From: Rossellomorea vietnamensis
GTDB taxonomy: Bacteria; Bacillota; Bacilli; Bacillales; Bacillaceae_B
Assembly: GCF_025398035.1 (NCBI RefSeq)
Contig: NZ_CP104558.1
Location: 1,612,001 to 1,676,000, forward strand
Direction of reading: 5' to 3'
Length of the DNA: 64,000 nt
Part shown: piece by piece, positions 27,353-37,152 of the stretch
Numbering within the stretch: position 1 is the first letter of the stretch
Layout: each line of letters opens with the position of its first letter
Position numbers and translations under genes: made by a program
The notes under the pieces: generated by a model
The model's input: only the letters and a program-made list of their open reading frames with translations
Told to the model about the DNA's origin: nothing
The model's database searches: none

Positions 27353-30300
27353 TTAATTCGCAGGCTCCAATACTTTTTTCTCTTCTTTTGTACCTTCTTC
27401 AAATGCGGCCATTTCCGCATCGAATTTCTCTAATCCACTATTTTCAAGTTCACTGATCCGTTCTCTCATCTTGAGATAGGATTTAGGGATCACGCGCACA
27501 AATTTGGACACGTATGATTCCCAGTTCGCCAAAATCTTCTTTCCATTATTGCTGCTTGTATAGTGAACGTATCGCTCGATCATATCATAGACGTCCTGCA
27601 TCTCTTCCGGATCAAACAATGGTTGAACGAGGACAAGCTCCTGATTACATCTTGAACGGAAGGTTTCATCTTCATCCAGGACATACGCAACCCCACCGGA
27701 CATACCGGCAGCGAAGTTCCGTCCGGTCAGACCAAGGACGACGACTTTACCTCCAGTCATGTATTCACATCCGTGATCCCCGACGCTTTCCACGACTACC
27801 TGGGCCCCACTGTTACGGACACAGAAACGCTCTCCTGCTACCCCGTAAATATACGCTTCTCCACCGGACGCCCCGTAGAAAGAAACGTTTCCGATGATCG
27901 TATTCCGTTCAGGGATGAAGGTAGCGGTCGGATCCGGATGGACGATGATTTTCCCACCTGATAATCCTTTTCCGACGAAATCGTTGGAGTCCCCGACAAG
28001 CCTCAGGGTCAATCCTTTAGGAATATATGCACCGAAGCTTTGACCCGCAGAGCCCTTGAAGGTCAGACGGATCGTGTCTTCAGGTAATCCTTCTGCCCCG
28101 TATCGTTTGGTGATTTCACTGCCGAGCATCGTCCCGGTCACCCGGTGAATATTCCGGATTGCCGTCGTCCATTCAACCGGCTCCCCTGTTTCAATCGCAT
28201 TGCGGCAGCGTGGAATCAGTTCTTGGAAATCCAATGTCTTCTCAAGCTCATGATCCTGCTTACGGGTCGCATATCTGCCTACTTTCTCTGGTACATCCGG
28301 TTGATAGAGAAGGGCTGACAGGTCTATCCCTTTACCTTTCCAATGATCGATTGCTTCGTTCGCTTCGAGGATATCGGTTCGTCCTATCATTTCATTGATC
28401 GTCCTGAAACCAAGTTGAGCCATGAGCTCCCTTGTTTCCTGAGCAACGAAACGCATGAAGTTCGCCACATGTTCCGGGTCCCCAGTATACTTTTTACGAA
28501 GCTCAGGATCTTGTGTCGCAATTCCGACAGGGCATGTATTCATATGACAGACGCGCATCATGACACAGCCAAGGACCACAAGTGGCGCAGTCGAAAATCC
28601 GTATTCCTCTGCTCCAAGAAGGGATGCGACGACCACATCCCGGCCCGTCATCATCTTGCCGTCCGTCTCAACGACAATCCGGTCACGAAGTCGATTTAAC
28701 AGTAAGGTCTGATGGGCTTCGGCAAGACCGATTTCCCACGGCAGTCCCGTATGTTTAAGACTGGTTCTCGGTGCCGCACCGGTCCCTCCGTCATATCCAC
28801 TGATCAACACAACGTCGGCCCTTCCTTTTGCCACACCTGCTGCAATCGTTCCGACACCTACGGCGGATACCAGTTTGACGCTGATCCTTGCCTGCGGGTT
28901 TGCATTTTTCAGGTTGTAAATCAATTCGGCCAGATCTTCTATCGAATAGATATCGTGATGAGGCGGTGGTGAAATCAACTCGACCCCCGGTGTCGATCCC
29001 CTTACTTCAGCAACCCAAGGATAAACCTTTTTACCTGGGAGATGTCCCCCTTCACCAGGTTTGGCCCCTTGAGCGACCTTGATTTGAATCTCATCGGCAT
29101 TCACAAGGTAGTGACTCGTTACGCCGAAGCGGCCTGAGGCTACTTGCTTAATCGAACTGCGGCGCGAATCTCCATTCTCATCTGGAATGAAGCGGCTAGG
29201 GTGTTCCCCGCCTTCTCCTGAATTGCTCCGTCCGCCGATTTTATTCATGGCGATCGCCAACGCTTCATGGGCTTCCTGACTGATGGAACCGAATGACATG
29301 GCACCGGTCTTGAAGCGGCGGCAGATTTCTTCGACTGATTCCACCTCTTCAATCGGTACGGGCTTCGTTTCTTTAAACGAAAGAAGGCCGCGGAGGGATT
29401 GAAGATTCTGCTTTTCATCAGTCAGCATAGTGGAATATTTCTTAAATAATTCATAATTATTCGTCCTGCATGCATGTTGAAGAGTGTGGATCGTACTTGG
29501 ATTGTACGCATGGTCCTCCCCATTTTTCCGATATTGAAATTCGTCCCCGGATTCTAATGTACGCTGGTTATCTTTCCGGTCGTTGAATGCCTTTCTATGT
29601 CTTAAAAGAACTTCTTTTTCAATGATATCCATCCCGATTCCGCCGAGTCTTGATGCGGTACGGGTGAAATATTTATCGATGACATCCTGATGAATGCCGA
29701 CTGCTTCAAATATTTGGGCTCCACGGTAACTTTGGATCGTAGAAATCCCCATTTTCGATAGAACCTTGATGACCCCATCGGTTCCCGCTTTCACAAAACG
29801 CTGCACCGCTTTTTCATAGGTGGTGTCTTGAATCTCGCCTTTTACAATCAAATCAAGCAGTGTTTCATAGGCCAGATACGGATTGATGGCTTCAGCACCA
29901 TATCCGAGCAGGGTGGCGAAGTGATGCACTTCCCTTGGTTCCCCTGATTCCAGGAGGATACTCACGGTTGTACGCGTCCCCTGACGGATTAAATGATGAT
30001 GCAGACCTGATACGGCAAGGAGTGACGGAATGGCCGCCTTCTCCTTCACCACCCCGCGGTCGGAAAGAATGAGGAGTGTCGCCCCATCAGCAACGGCCTG
30101 GTCAGCTTTTTCGTAAAGAGCATCGAGGGTCCGTTCAAGCTGATCTTCTTCTTCGGTCACATCAAATAAAATCGATAACGTAACTGCCTTAAATCCTTTT
30201 TCTTTCTGATGACGAAGCTTTTCAAGCTCTTCCCCTGTGATGATCGGTGTCTTTAAATGAATATGCCTGCAGCTCTCAGGACCAGGATTCACCAGATTTC

Positions 30301-31951
30301 CTTCAGCTCCGATCGTTGTACCGACAGATGTGATGATCTGCTCTCTGATCGCATCGATCGGTGGATTTGTCACTTGGGCAAATAATTGTTTGAAATAGTT
30401 AAATAGAAGCTGAGGCTTCTTGGATAAAACGGCAAGGGGTGAATCGTATCCCATGGAACCGACCGGATCCTTGCCATCGGTCACCATCGGCTTGATGATC
30501 TTATTCAGTTCCTCTGTCGTGTAACCGAATGCCTGCTGCTGAAGGAGCACTTCCTCTGAATCCAATCGTGTCACTTCCTGTGTCGTTTCCGGAAGGTCCT
30601 CAAGTTCGAACTTATTATTATCGAGCCAGTGTCTGTACGGATGCTCGGACGCGACACGGAGCTTGATCTCTTCATCCGGGATGATCCGCCCTTTTTCCAG
30701 ATCGACGAGAAGCATCTTTCCAGGCTGGAGGCGATCTTTGTACACAATGTCATCGGCAAAAATATCCAGCGCCCCCACTTCGGATCCCAGAACGATCATG
30801 CCGCCTTTTGTCACATAATAACGGGCAGGTCGCAGTCCGTTTCGATCGAGGCACGCCCCGATTTGCTTTCCATCGGTGAATACCAGGGCTGCAGGTCCAT
30901 CCCACGGCTCCATCAGACAACTGTGGTATTCATAAAAATCCTTCTTCTTAGGATGGATCGTATCGTCGTTTTCCCATGGCTCAGGCACCATCATCATGGC
31001 CGTATGGGCAAGGGATCTACCTGATAAATGAAGGAATTCAAAGCAGTTATCAAACATGGAAGAATCACTGCCTGTCTCATCGATGACGGGTAGGATTTTC
31101 TTCAGATCTTCTTCCTTGAAAGCACTGGATTGGCACAGTTTCTCACGTGCACGCATCCAGTTCACGTTGCCTCGCAATGTATTGAATTCTCCATTATGAA
31201 TCGTATATCGGTTTGGGTGAGATCGTTGCCAGCTCGGGAAAGTGTTTGTACTAAAGCGGGAATGTACAAGTGCTAAAGCTGACCGGAACTCAGGATGGTT
31301 GAGGTCAATATAAAAGGAATCGAGCTGTTCCGGGATGAGCATCCCTTTGTACACGATGGTCGTGGAAGACAAACTGCAAAGGTAGACATCCTCAAGCCCT
31401 TCAACCGTTGCGACTTCTTGTTCAATCCTTTTCCTGATCACATACAACTTTCGCTCGAAATCCATCCGGGACTCTATATCTTCCGATACGCCAATGAAGA
31501 CTTGGCGGATGAATGGTTTAGACTTCGATGCCACTTTCCCTACAAAGGAATCATTGAGTGGAACAGGTCTCCAGCCAAGTGTCTTCTGGCCCTCTTCATC
31601 AATGATGCGTTCGAAGATTTCTTTACTCTTCATGCGCTTCTCATAATTTTCAGGAAGGAACACCATCCCGATTCCATATTCTCCTTTACGGGGAAGGATG
31701 ATGTCTTCTTTCTCACACTGCTTCTTGAAGAAATGATGGGGGATTTGAGTGAGGATACCTGCACCGTCACCGGTACTCGTATCGGCTGATTGTCCTCCGC
31801 GATGTTCTAAGTTACATAAAATATTGATGGCATTCTGAACGATGTTATGACTTTTCGTCCCATCGATATTGGCAATCATTCCAATTCCACATGCTTCATG
31901 TTCTTGCGCAGGATCATACATGCCTTGCGCTACAGGAAGATTCGTTTTCAT
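27353..31951 (-). CDS. gltA: Glutamate synthase (NADPH) large subunit
   Basis: A 1532-residue alpha subunit that makes two glutamates from glutamine and 2-oxoglutarate. The N-terminal propeptide (20 residues) precedes Cys21 (EHEACGIG), the nucleophile of the class II glutaminase domain. The central and FMN-binding synthase domains follow, with cysteines in [10 protein letters not shown] (about 1130-1140) for the [3Fe-4S] cluster, then the GXGXG beta-helix end domain. GGAGG precedes the ATG. In B. subtilis the activator gene gltC is divergent from gltA; here no LysR gene is adjacent, and mnmH lies upstream instead. Confidence 0.96.
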   Translation of the reverse strand: MKTNLPVAQGMYDPAQEHEACGIGMIANIDGTKSHNIVQNAINILCNLEHRGGQSADTSTGDGAGILTQIPHHFFKKQCEKEDIILPRKGEYGIGMVFLPENYEKRMKSKEIFERIIDEEGQKTLGWRPVPLNDSFVGKVASKSKPFIRQVFIGVSEDIESRMDFERKLYVIRKRIEQEVATVEGLEDVYLCSLSSTTIVYKGMLIPEQLDSFYIDLNHPEFRSALALVHSRFSTNTFPSWQRSHPNRYTIHNGEFNTLRGNVNWMRAREKLCQSSAFKEEDLKKILPVIDETGSDSSMFDNCFEFLHLSGRSLAHTAMMMVPEPWENDDTIHPKKKDFYEYHSCLMEPWDGPAALVFTDGKQIGACLDRNGLRPARYYVTKGGMIVLGSEVGALDIFADDIVYKDRLQPGKMLLVDLEKGRIIPDEEIKLRVASEHPYRHWLDNNKFELEDLPETTQEVTRLDSEEVLLQQQAFGYTTEELNKIIKPMVTDGKDPVGSMGYDSPLAVLSKKPQLLFNYFKQLFAQVTNPPIDAIREQIITSVGTTIGAEGNLVNPGPESCRHIHLKTPIITGEELEKLRHQKEKGFKAVTLSILFDVTEEEDQLERTLDALYEKADQAVADGATLLILSDRGVVKEKAAIPSLLAVSGLHHHLIRQGTRTTVSILLESGEPREVHHFATLLGYGAEAINPYLAYETLLDLIVKGEIQDTTYEKAVQRFVKAGTDGVIKVLSKMGISTIQSYRGAQIFEAVGIHQDVIDKYFTRTASRLGGIGMDIIEKEVLLRHRKAFNDRKDNQRTLESGDEFQYRKNGEDHAYNPSTIHTLQHACRTNNYELFKKYSTMLTDEKQNLQSLRGLLSFKETKPVPIEEVESVEEICRRFKTGAMSFGSISQEAHEALAIAMNKIGGRSNSGEGGEHPSRFIPDENGDSRRSSIKQVASGRFGVTSHYLVNADEIQIKVAQGAKPGEGGHLPGKKVYPWVAEVRGSTPGVELISPPPHHDIYSIEDLAELIYNLKNANPQARISVKLVSAVGVGTIAAGVAKGRADVVLISGYDGGTGAAPRTSLKHTGLPWEIGLAEAHQTLLLNRLRDRIVVETDGKMMTGRDVVVASLLGAEEYGFSTAPLVVLGCVMMRVCHMNTCPVGIATQDPELRKKYTGDPEHVANFMRFVAQETRELMAQLGFRTINEMIGRTDILEANEAIDHWKGKGIDLSALLYQPDVPEKVGRYATRKQDHELEKTLDFQELIPRCRNAIETGEPVEWTTAIRNIHRVTGTMLGSEITKRYGAEGLPEDTIRLTFKGSAGQSFGAYIPKGLTLRLVGDSNDFVGKGLSGGKIIVHPDPTATFIPERNTIIGNVSFYGASGGEAYIYGVAGERFCVRNSGAQVVVESVGDHGCEYMTGGKVVVLGLTGRNFAAGMSGGVAYVLDEDETFRSRCNQELVLVQPLFDPEEMQDVYDMIERYVHYTSSNNGKKILANWESYVSKFVRVIPKSYLKMRERISELENSGLEKFDAEMAAFEEGTKEEKKVLEPAN

Positions 31952-31989
31952 CCAATGTCCTCCTCTACTAAACTTGTATATTTTTTGAA

Positions 31990-32007
31990 TAATTAACCGG
32001 TTAATTA
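31990..32007. promoter_or_regulatory. gltA: Perfect 18-bp palindrome in the gltA leader
   Basis: TAATTAACCGGTTAATTA is self-complementary. It lies about 39 nt upstream of the gltA start and just downstream of a plausible -10 (TATACT), where a repressor could block transcription. It does not match the TnrA or GltC sites known from B. subtilis as far as can be judged by eye. Confidence 0.5.
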
Positions 32008-32312
32008 AATTTTCTTAATTTTCGTTAGTATATCATGAAATTTAGAAAAAACGAAAAATTTTGTTAATGGGAAGCGTGTGCTTTTTCCAAATATATATGT
32101 AATAAGGAGAAAGAACGTTGATTTATAAATGATACCTTTAACTTAATATTCAGAATCTTTAAAAGCTTGGTACGAACATAAAGAAATCGCTTACAATAAT
32201 TCGTGTCCCAAAGCATATTTCAGCAAATTCCCACATGAATTTTCATGCAAAAACATCACTAAAAAAAATTTTTTTATCAGCAAAATTTTTCAACCTACCG
32301 GGTCTTAGCGAG

Positions 32313-32325
32313 GAGGGACGGACCT
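32313..32325. repeat. GAGGGACGGACCT repeat, plus orientation
   Basis: A copy of the dispersed 13-mer about 90 nt from the perfect inverted pair at 32411-32454. Confidence 0.8.
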
Positions 32326-32410
32326 CTATGTATTCAAATGGAACCGCCTTGTCATTTATTTGCTTAAATCCTTCTTCTTTTCCCTCATGGGGACCTTTTC
32401 AAACCAAAAG

Positions 32411-32454
32411 AAAGAGGGACGGACCTTCGAAAATTCGAAGGTCCGTCCCTCTTT
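32411..32454. terminator. Perfect 21-bp palindrome built from two GAGGGACGGACCT repeats, likely mnmH terminator
   Basis: Arms 32411-32431 and 32434-32454 are exactly complementary with a 2-nt centre and end in A3/T3. It lies 16 nt past the mnmH stop, so the repeat pair probably serves as a terminator or mRNA 3' end barrier. Confidence 0.75.
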
Positions 32455-32470
32455 CTCATGGGCAAAGGTC

Positions 32471-33511
32471 TCAGTGATTGGAAACCAAGGGGCTTTTCTC
32501 AGGAAGGAGCTTCTTGATTTCTTGGTATGCTTCTTCGATTGAATTCACCTTAACCGTGGTCTTTCGATCCTCTGGATATTGATTCCACATATGTAAGTAC
32601 CTCGGATCGTAATAATATTCGATGAGCAGTTCCAATATCCGTTCATAGTTTCCCTTCTGCAGCTCAGCCTCGATTTCATTGGCAATCGGACTGTGAATCC
32701 TTCGCTTGATGGACCTGAACGCTTTCACAAACTCTTCATGATGTTCGTGAAGACGGTACTCGTCTAATATATGCCTCACTCTTTCTTTCATGGGCATTTC
32801 GATGAAGATATGAAATGCCTCTTCCTTCTCCTGAATAAGAAAATCAGGCAGGAGCACCTTACCGATCCGCTTACTTTCTGCTTCAAATAAAAGAAAAGGG
32901 GCTTCCTGCTTTTTCATCAGTTCCCGAAGGAGGAGGGAATCGAATGTTTTCTGGTTGTTGGCCGTGAGTCCGATTTCTCCAAAGATGGACCCTCTGTGGT
33001 TGGCGAGGCCTTCAATATCAAGAACCGGATATCCTTCTTCCTGAAGCTTCTTCAAAATCGCGGTCTTCCCGGTGCCTGTCCCACCGTTCAGTACAAAAGA
33101 AGCAGGCTTCAGGTCAATATCTTCAAGCCCCTTCAGCACCCAGTGGCGATAAGCCCTGACCCCTCCCAGAATCCGGGAAGTCCTGATCCCCATCAGGTCA
33201 AGGAAAGTAGCCGCTGCTTTACTCCTCATACCACCACGCCAGCAAAACACGACGATTTCACCCTCAAGTTTCTTGAATTCATTAATGAATCGGGGAAGCT
33301 TACCTGAAAAAATCTCCAGTCCCCGGTCCGTCGCCACTTCCTTACTCACCTGCTTATATAATGTCCCTACTTCTGCTCTTTCTTCATCATCGAAAACGGG
33401 TATATTCAGGCTGCCCGGAATCGTCATTTCCCTGTATTCAGAAGGAGATCGTACGTCCACGAATGTATACTTATCTAAATCGCATTGATCGATCGGTAGA
33501 TCTTTGAACAT
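32471..33511 (-). CDS. mnmH: tRNA 2-selenouridine/geranyl-2-thiouridine synthase
   Basis: A 346-residue MnmH (YbbB, SelU) that modifies the wobble thiouridine of tRNAs. N-terminal rhodanese domain with catalytic Cys90 in FCWRGGMRS; C-terminal P-loop domain with GGTGTGKT (143-150) and a later ESKRIG block. ATG 33511 is chosen because GGGAGAGG is about 5 nt before; the longer frame lacks a ribosome site. No selD or selenoprotein gene is visible nearby, so the geranylation activity may matter more here; that is inference. Confidence 0.9.
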   Translation of the reverse strand: MFKDLPIDQCDLDKYTFVDVRSPSEYREMTIPGSLNIPVFDDEERAEVGTLYKQVSKEVATDRGLEIFSGKLPRFINEFKKLEGEIVVFCWRGGMRSKAAATFLDLMGIRTSRILGGVRAYRHWVLKGLEDIDLKPASFVLNGGTGTGKTAILKKLQEEGYPVLDIEGLANHRGSIFGEIGLTANNQKTFDSLLLRELMKKQEAPFLLFEAESKRIGKVLLPDFLIQEKEEAFHIFIEMPMKERVRHILDEYRLHEHHEEFVKAFRSIKRRIHSPIANEIEAELQKGNYERILELLIEYYYDPRYLHMWNQYPEDRKTTVKVNSIEEAYQEIKKLLPEKSPLVSNH

Positions 33512-33682
33512 GTCATCCTCTCCCTTTTTACATTTCACTTCTATTCTACACCACTTCCGTATTCATTCTTTCCCTTTTTATTCTTTTTAGAAGTATTCAC
33601 CTGGTCCTTTCCTACTGTTTATCGATTGAATATTCAGTTTTTTCACCTCATTGGTACTATATACCAGAGTACTAGAACCCCT

Positions 33683-33762
33683 TATAATGAAAAGAGAAAT
33701 AATATTTCATATTTTAATTAAATTTCATGAAGTATTATTTCAATAAAATGAAAGCGGTTACT
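33683..33762 (+). promoter_or_regulatory. yngK control region: -10, GAAAT-N3-ATTTC dyads and cre-like site
   Basis: TATAAT at 33683-33688 is followed by the perfect dyad GAAATAATATTTC (33696-33708), around the expected start point. A second near-copy, GAAGTATTATTTC, lies at 33729-33741, 33 nt downstream; together they form a larger inverted repeat. TGAAAGCGGTTACT (33749-33762) resembles a CcpA cre box (consensus TGAAAGCGCTTTCA, 11 of 14). No good -35 is seen. The dyad matches the one at 41411-41423. Confidence 0.6.
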
Positions 33763-33789
33763 TTATAACCGTAAGAGAGGAGTAAAGAT

Positions 33790-35340
33790 ATGAAAGCAGT
33801 AAAGTACATGATGATGGCCGTGATGTTGTTCTCACTGGTACTTCCCTTTTCTACCGGGAAAGCGAAGGCATCCGGGACATCTGAACCGAAGCAAGAGATG
33901 CGGGCTGCATGGATTGCGACAGTGACGAATATTGACATGAAGCCTGGAATGGACAAGCAGGAATTTACGGATTGGGTGGTGAACACCCTGAACGAGTTAA
34001 AAGAATTGAACTTCAATACGGTGATCTATCAAGTCAAGCCGACTGCCGATGCCTTGTATCCTTCCGAACTGGCCCCATGGTCCCAGTATATTACGGGTGA
34101 TGAGCAGGGAACCGATCCAGGCTATGACCCACTTGCCATCATGGTAGATGAATCACATAAACGAGGAATCGAAGTACACGCATGGGTCAACCCTTACCGG
34201 ATCACGATGCCGAATCAAACGATCGACTCTCTCGCGGATGACAACGTGGCCAAACTTCACCCGGAGTGGGTACTGAAATACGGGAAGCAGTACTATCTCA
34301 ACCCCGGAATTCCCGAAGTACAAGAATACTTGATTGATACAGTTAAAGAACTAGTTAGCAACTACGACATAGAAGCGGTTCATATGGATGATTATTTCTA
34401 TCCTTATAAAATTGCAGGAGAAAGCTTCCCAGATCAAGATACATACGAGAAATATGGCAGCACATTCGCCAATATCGATGATTGGAGACGCAACAACGTC
34501 GATGAACTGGTCGCTGATATCAACACTGAAATCAAAACTATCAAAGAGTATGTCCAATTCGGTATCTCTCCGTTCGGTGTATGGAGAAATATCGCCGATG
34601 ATCCGACGGGAAGTGAGACAGAAGCGGGACAAACGAATTTCGATGATCTGTATGCAGATACCCGCCAGTGGATCAAGGATGGAAGCATCGACTACATCAC
34701 CCCGCAAATCTACTGGTCCAGGAAACTCGCCGTCGCCAACTACTCCGTCCTACTCGATTGGTGGAGCCGGGAAGTGAACGAGTATTCTTATGAACATCCG
34801 GTGAATCTGTACATCGGGATGGCCGATTATAAGGTCGGGGACAACTTTGATCAGGAATGGTTCAATCCTTATGAACTGCCGGGGCAAATCATGGACAACC
34901 GGGCTAACGGTACGGCCCTTGGCCAAATGCATTTCTCCCTGAGACAAATTTTCGAAAACCCGCTTGGGTACACTGATATTCTACGAAATGAAGTATATAC
35001 GGAAAAGGCTTTGACGCCTGCCACTCCTTGGAACAATGATGACCTTCCGAAGAAACCGAACACGGTAAAAGCGGATAAGCAGGAAGACGGTATCACGTTG
35101 ACCATCGATGACAAGAAACATTCAGATGCAAGAAAGTATGTCATCTATCGCTTTGACGGCGTGAAAGAAGGAGACTACATGAATCCTGCGAATATCGTGG
35201 ATGTCGTGTACTCTCAAGAAGGCGTCACGACGTATAAAGACACTTCTGCTGCAGAAGGTGGAATGTACACGTATGGTGTTACCTCCGTATCTCCGACAGG
35301 TGTGGAAAGCAAGGACGCGAAATCAGTGAGAGTACGATAA
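33790..35340 (+). CDS. yngK: Secreted GHL10 (DUF187) glycoside hydrolase, YngK/DigH-like
   Basis: A 516-residue exported protein: signal peptide (about 1-27, AKA-S region), then a GHL10/DUF187 barrel with EMRAAWIATVTNID at its start, HAWVNPYR, YLNPGIPEVQEY, VHMDDYFYPY (acidic pair likely catalytic), FGISPFGVWRN and ITPQIYWS, followed by a C-terminal beta domain with fibronectin-like features. E. coli DigH of this family cuts denuded peptidoglycan strands, so a role in wall turnover is likely. AGAGGAG precedes the ATG. It stands alone and ends at a terminator. Confidence 0.87.
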   Translation: MKAVKYMMMAVMLFSLVLPFSTGKAKASGTSEPKQEMRAAWIATVTNIDMKPGMDKQEFTDWVVNTLNELKELNFNTVIYQVKPTADALYPSELAPWSQYITGDEQGTDPGYDPLAIMVDESHKRGIEVHAWVNPYRITMPNQTIDSLADDNVAKLHPEWVLKYGKQYYLNPGIPEVQEYLIDTVKELVSNYDIEAVHMDDYFYPYKIAGESFPDQDTYEKYGSTFANIDDWRRNNVDELVADINTEIKTIKEYVQFGISPFGVWRNIADDPTGSETEAGQTNFDDLYADTRQWIKDGSIDYITPQIYWSRKLAVANYSVLLDWWSREVNEYSYEHPVNLYIGMADYKVGDNFDQEWFNPYELPGQIMDNRANGTALGQMHFSLRQIFENPLGYTDILRNEVYTEKALTPATPWNNDDLPKKPNTVKADKQEDGITLTIDDKKHSDARKYVIYRFDGVKEGDYMNPANIVDVVYSQEGVTTYKDTSAAEGGMYTYGVTSVSPTGVESKDAKSVRVR

Positions 35341-35346
35341 TCATAG

Positions 35347-35384
35347 AAAGAAGCGTTTCCCCGCAGTGGAGAAACGCTTCTTCT
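35347..35384. terminator. Bidirectional terminator between yngK and the cysteine dioxygenase gene
   Basis: An 11-bp stem AGAAGCGTTTC/GAAACGCTTCT (35349-35359 with 35371-35381) lies between convergent genes and continues into T-rich sequence. Confidence 0.8.
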
Positions 35385-35935
35385 TATTTCAACTGTATGT
35401 CCTTTACCTTTTCCCTCATATCTTCCGGCCACCAAGCACCGCATTCATCGGATACCACACAGGCCGCACATTTCTCCAAATCGTATACCATCATCCCCTG
35501 AATGGGCGGTGAATAGAGGTGGAGAGTCACAAGACTCCCTTCACTCCCCTTCCTCATCTTGTGAACCCCTTTCTTCGGGGCAAAAAAGAAAGAACCTTCC
35601 CTATATTCGCGATGGAATATTTCATGTGGAAGGTGATTATCCTTCACTTCAAAAATCGTGTTGACGGAAGTCCCATCCATCACCTGGATCCACCCTTTCG
35701 AATCTCCGTGGTCATGCGGGGCACATTCCATATCCGACCAATTCATGACGAGGAGCTCCACTGCTTCATTTTGATACAGGAGCTTTCGAAAGTAGGGTTT
35801 CCCTTCCGGAGATTCCAGATAAGGCTGTAAATCCTCAAGACGTATATTCAGAGACTGCAAGACTTCTTTCAGTTCTTTCGTAGAAGGATGTGATAATCCA
35901 TCCAATCGATTCTTTATCCGTTCTTTTAAGGTCAC
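35384..35935 (-). CDS. Cysteine dioxygenase family cupin protein
   Basis: A 183-residue cupin resembling B. subtilis YubC, which oxidises cysteine to cysteine sulfinate with non-haem iron. The iron ligands are visible as PHDHG and GVHKM (three-histidine facial triad). Two close cysteines occur near the C-terminus (CAACVVSDEC). The start is GTG at 35935, with GGGGGG 7 nt upstream. It follows the EamA transporter by 18 nt, which hints at linked sulfur-metabolite disposal; this is inference. Confidence 0.85.
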   Translation of the reverse strand: MTLKERIKNRLDGLSHPSTKELKEVLQSLNIRLEDLQPYLESPEGKPYFRKLLYQNEAVELLVMNWSDMECAPHDHGDSKGWIQVMDGTSVNTIFEVKDNHLPHEIFHREYREGSFFFAPKKGVHKMRKGSEGSLVTLHLYSPPIQGMMVYDLEKCAACVVSDECGAWWPEDMREKVKDIQLK

Positions 35936-35953
35936 TGCGCATCCCCCCTGATG

Positions 35954-36901
35954 TTATCGCTTCCTCCATAGAAACCGATGGAGGACAGAAATCATCTGAC
36001 CATTGACAATGACAACTCCTATAATAATTATGACTCCACCCAGGATGCTTATGAGAAAAATTTTCTCGTGAAGGAGAAGAATGGCCGCAATGAGAGTGGT
36101 GACAGGCTCCAAGTAAAGAAACATCGACACCTTGGACGCATCCAATACTTCCAACGCCTTCGCCCAGTACCAATACGCGATTCCCGAGACGAATACACCG
36201 AGGAAGATCAAGTGTGCCCACTCCACATTCGATAATTGGGAAATGCCTTCCCACCCCCGGTTTCGAATGAGAAACGGAGTGGTCAAACTGAATCCCAGCA
36301 GGCTCATGTAAAAGGTGATCACGAGGGATGGGAGCTCAATGCGAAGCTTTTTCAGAAGCACGGAGTATACCGCCCAGTTCAATGTACTGAGAATCATGAG
36401 GAGATACCCTATGTTGACAGTAAATCCGATCGACTGTCCCCTCCCCGCAGTCGTCACCATCAGCACACCCGTAATCGCAATAATCATTCCAAGGACTTTA
36501 GGGAGAGTCATTTTTTCATGCAAGAACATCATGGAGAGGATGACGGTGAACACAGGGGAAAATGAAATCATCCATCCTGCCGACGATGCATCGATGGTGA
36601 GTAGGGCCGTCGCCTGGATGACCTGGTGAATGAAGACGCCGAGAACGCCAAGTATGATTAAGTGAGGGATATACTTTAGAGGAATCGTAAGCTTGTATCG
36701 TTTTACTACGAGTAGCATGAAGAGAAACAGTGCTCCGATTGCAAACCGCATCACGAGGAGCGTATACGGATCAAGGGTATCCAGCACCGCTTTCGTCGAC
36801 ACGAAGGATATCCCCCAGAAGCTGATGGACATGGTGGCATATAGAGAGGCCGCAGCCTTTGTTTTCATCGGGATCATGGACGTGGCACCCTTTCCGGACA
36901 T
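35954..36901 (-). CDS. EamA/DMT family transporter
   Basis: A 315-residue drug/metabolite transporter with ten predicted helices in two EamA repeats (for example SFWGISFVSTKAVLDTLDP in the first and LNWAVYSVLLKKLR in the second). It probably exports a metabolite; the substrate is not predictable. Start uncertain: ATG 36901 gives the full frame with a weak ribosome site; ATG 36877 has GGAAAGGG at longer spacing. It is cotranscribed with the downstream cysteine dioxygenase gene. Confidence 0.82.
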   Translation of the reverse strand: MSGKGATSMIPMKTKAAASLYATMSISFWGISFVSTKAVLDTLDPYTLLVMRFAIGALFLFMLLVVKRYKLTIPLKYIPHLIILGVLGVFIHQVIQATALLTIDASSAGWMISFSPVFTVILSMMFLHEKMTLPKVLGMIIAITGVLMVTTAGRGQSIGFTVNIGYLLMILSTLNWAVYSVLLKKLRIELPSLVITFYMSLLGFSLTTPFLIRNRGWEGISQLSNVEWAHLIFLGVFVSGIAYWYWAKALEVLDASKVSMFLYLEPVTTLIAAILLLHEKIFLISILGGVIIIIGVVIVNGQMISVLHRFLWRKR

Positions 36902-37044
36902 GGTTTCTTTCTATCAAGTTATGCTCGTCCCGGGGAAAGATGTGCAGAGGGTTGATGTGTTTTGAAAATAAGTTGGTTGGTTTTGAAAATATATTCTGGT
37001 TCTAGAAAATAAGACCGGGGCTGTTCCGTCACGGGTCATATAAA

Positions 37045-37080
37045 GTCGATAATAAAAGCGGAGAAGTCGATAGTAAGTCC
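37045..37080. repeat. Two-unit GTCGATA direct repeat, 21-nt step
   Basis: GTCGATA occurs at 37045 and 37066, exactly 21 nt apart, in the 251-nt gap upstream of the EamA gene. A TCGATAATAAA match also occurs at 45107 before glcD. It is similar in style to the GACGCAA array. Confidence 0.55.
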
Positions 37081-37114
37081 ACTAACCCCCTCCCTTCACT
37101 CCCCTTCCCACAAA

Positions 37115-37146
37115 AAAACGACCCAAATCATGATTCGGGTCGTTTT
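37115..37146. terminator. Terminator of the PTS-GH4 operon
   Basis: A 16-bp near-perfect stem (one A-C mismatch) ending in A4/T4 lies 7 nt past the GH4 gene stop. Confidence 0.8.
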
Positions 37147-37152
37147 CTATCT

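Larger units (their letters stand above)
31952..32470. other. 519-nt intergenic region upstream of gltA
   Basis: AT-rich leader with a possible minus-strand -10 (TATACT, 32026-32031), an 18-bp palindrome (31990-32007), a small dyad CATGAA-N2-TTCATG (32234-32247), and three copies of the GAGGGACGGACCT repeat near the mnmH end. No gene is supported; the plus-strand frame across 32235-32477 runs through repeat DNA. Confidence 0.6.

Noticed and set aside
31952-32300. TnrA or GltC sites upstream of gltA
   Set aside because: No recognisable match to the published B. subtilis consensus was seen.
32235-32477. 80-codon plus-strand frame upstream of mnmH
   Set aside because: It runs through the GAGGGACGGACCT repeat pair and the mnmH terminator, and has no ribosome site.
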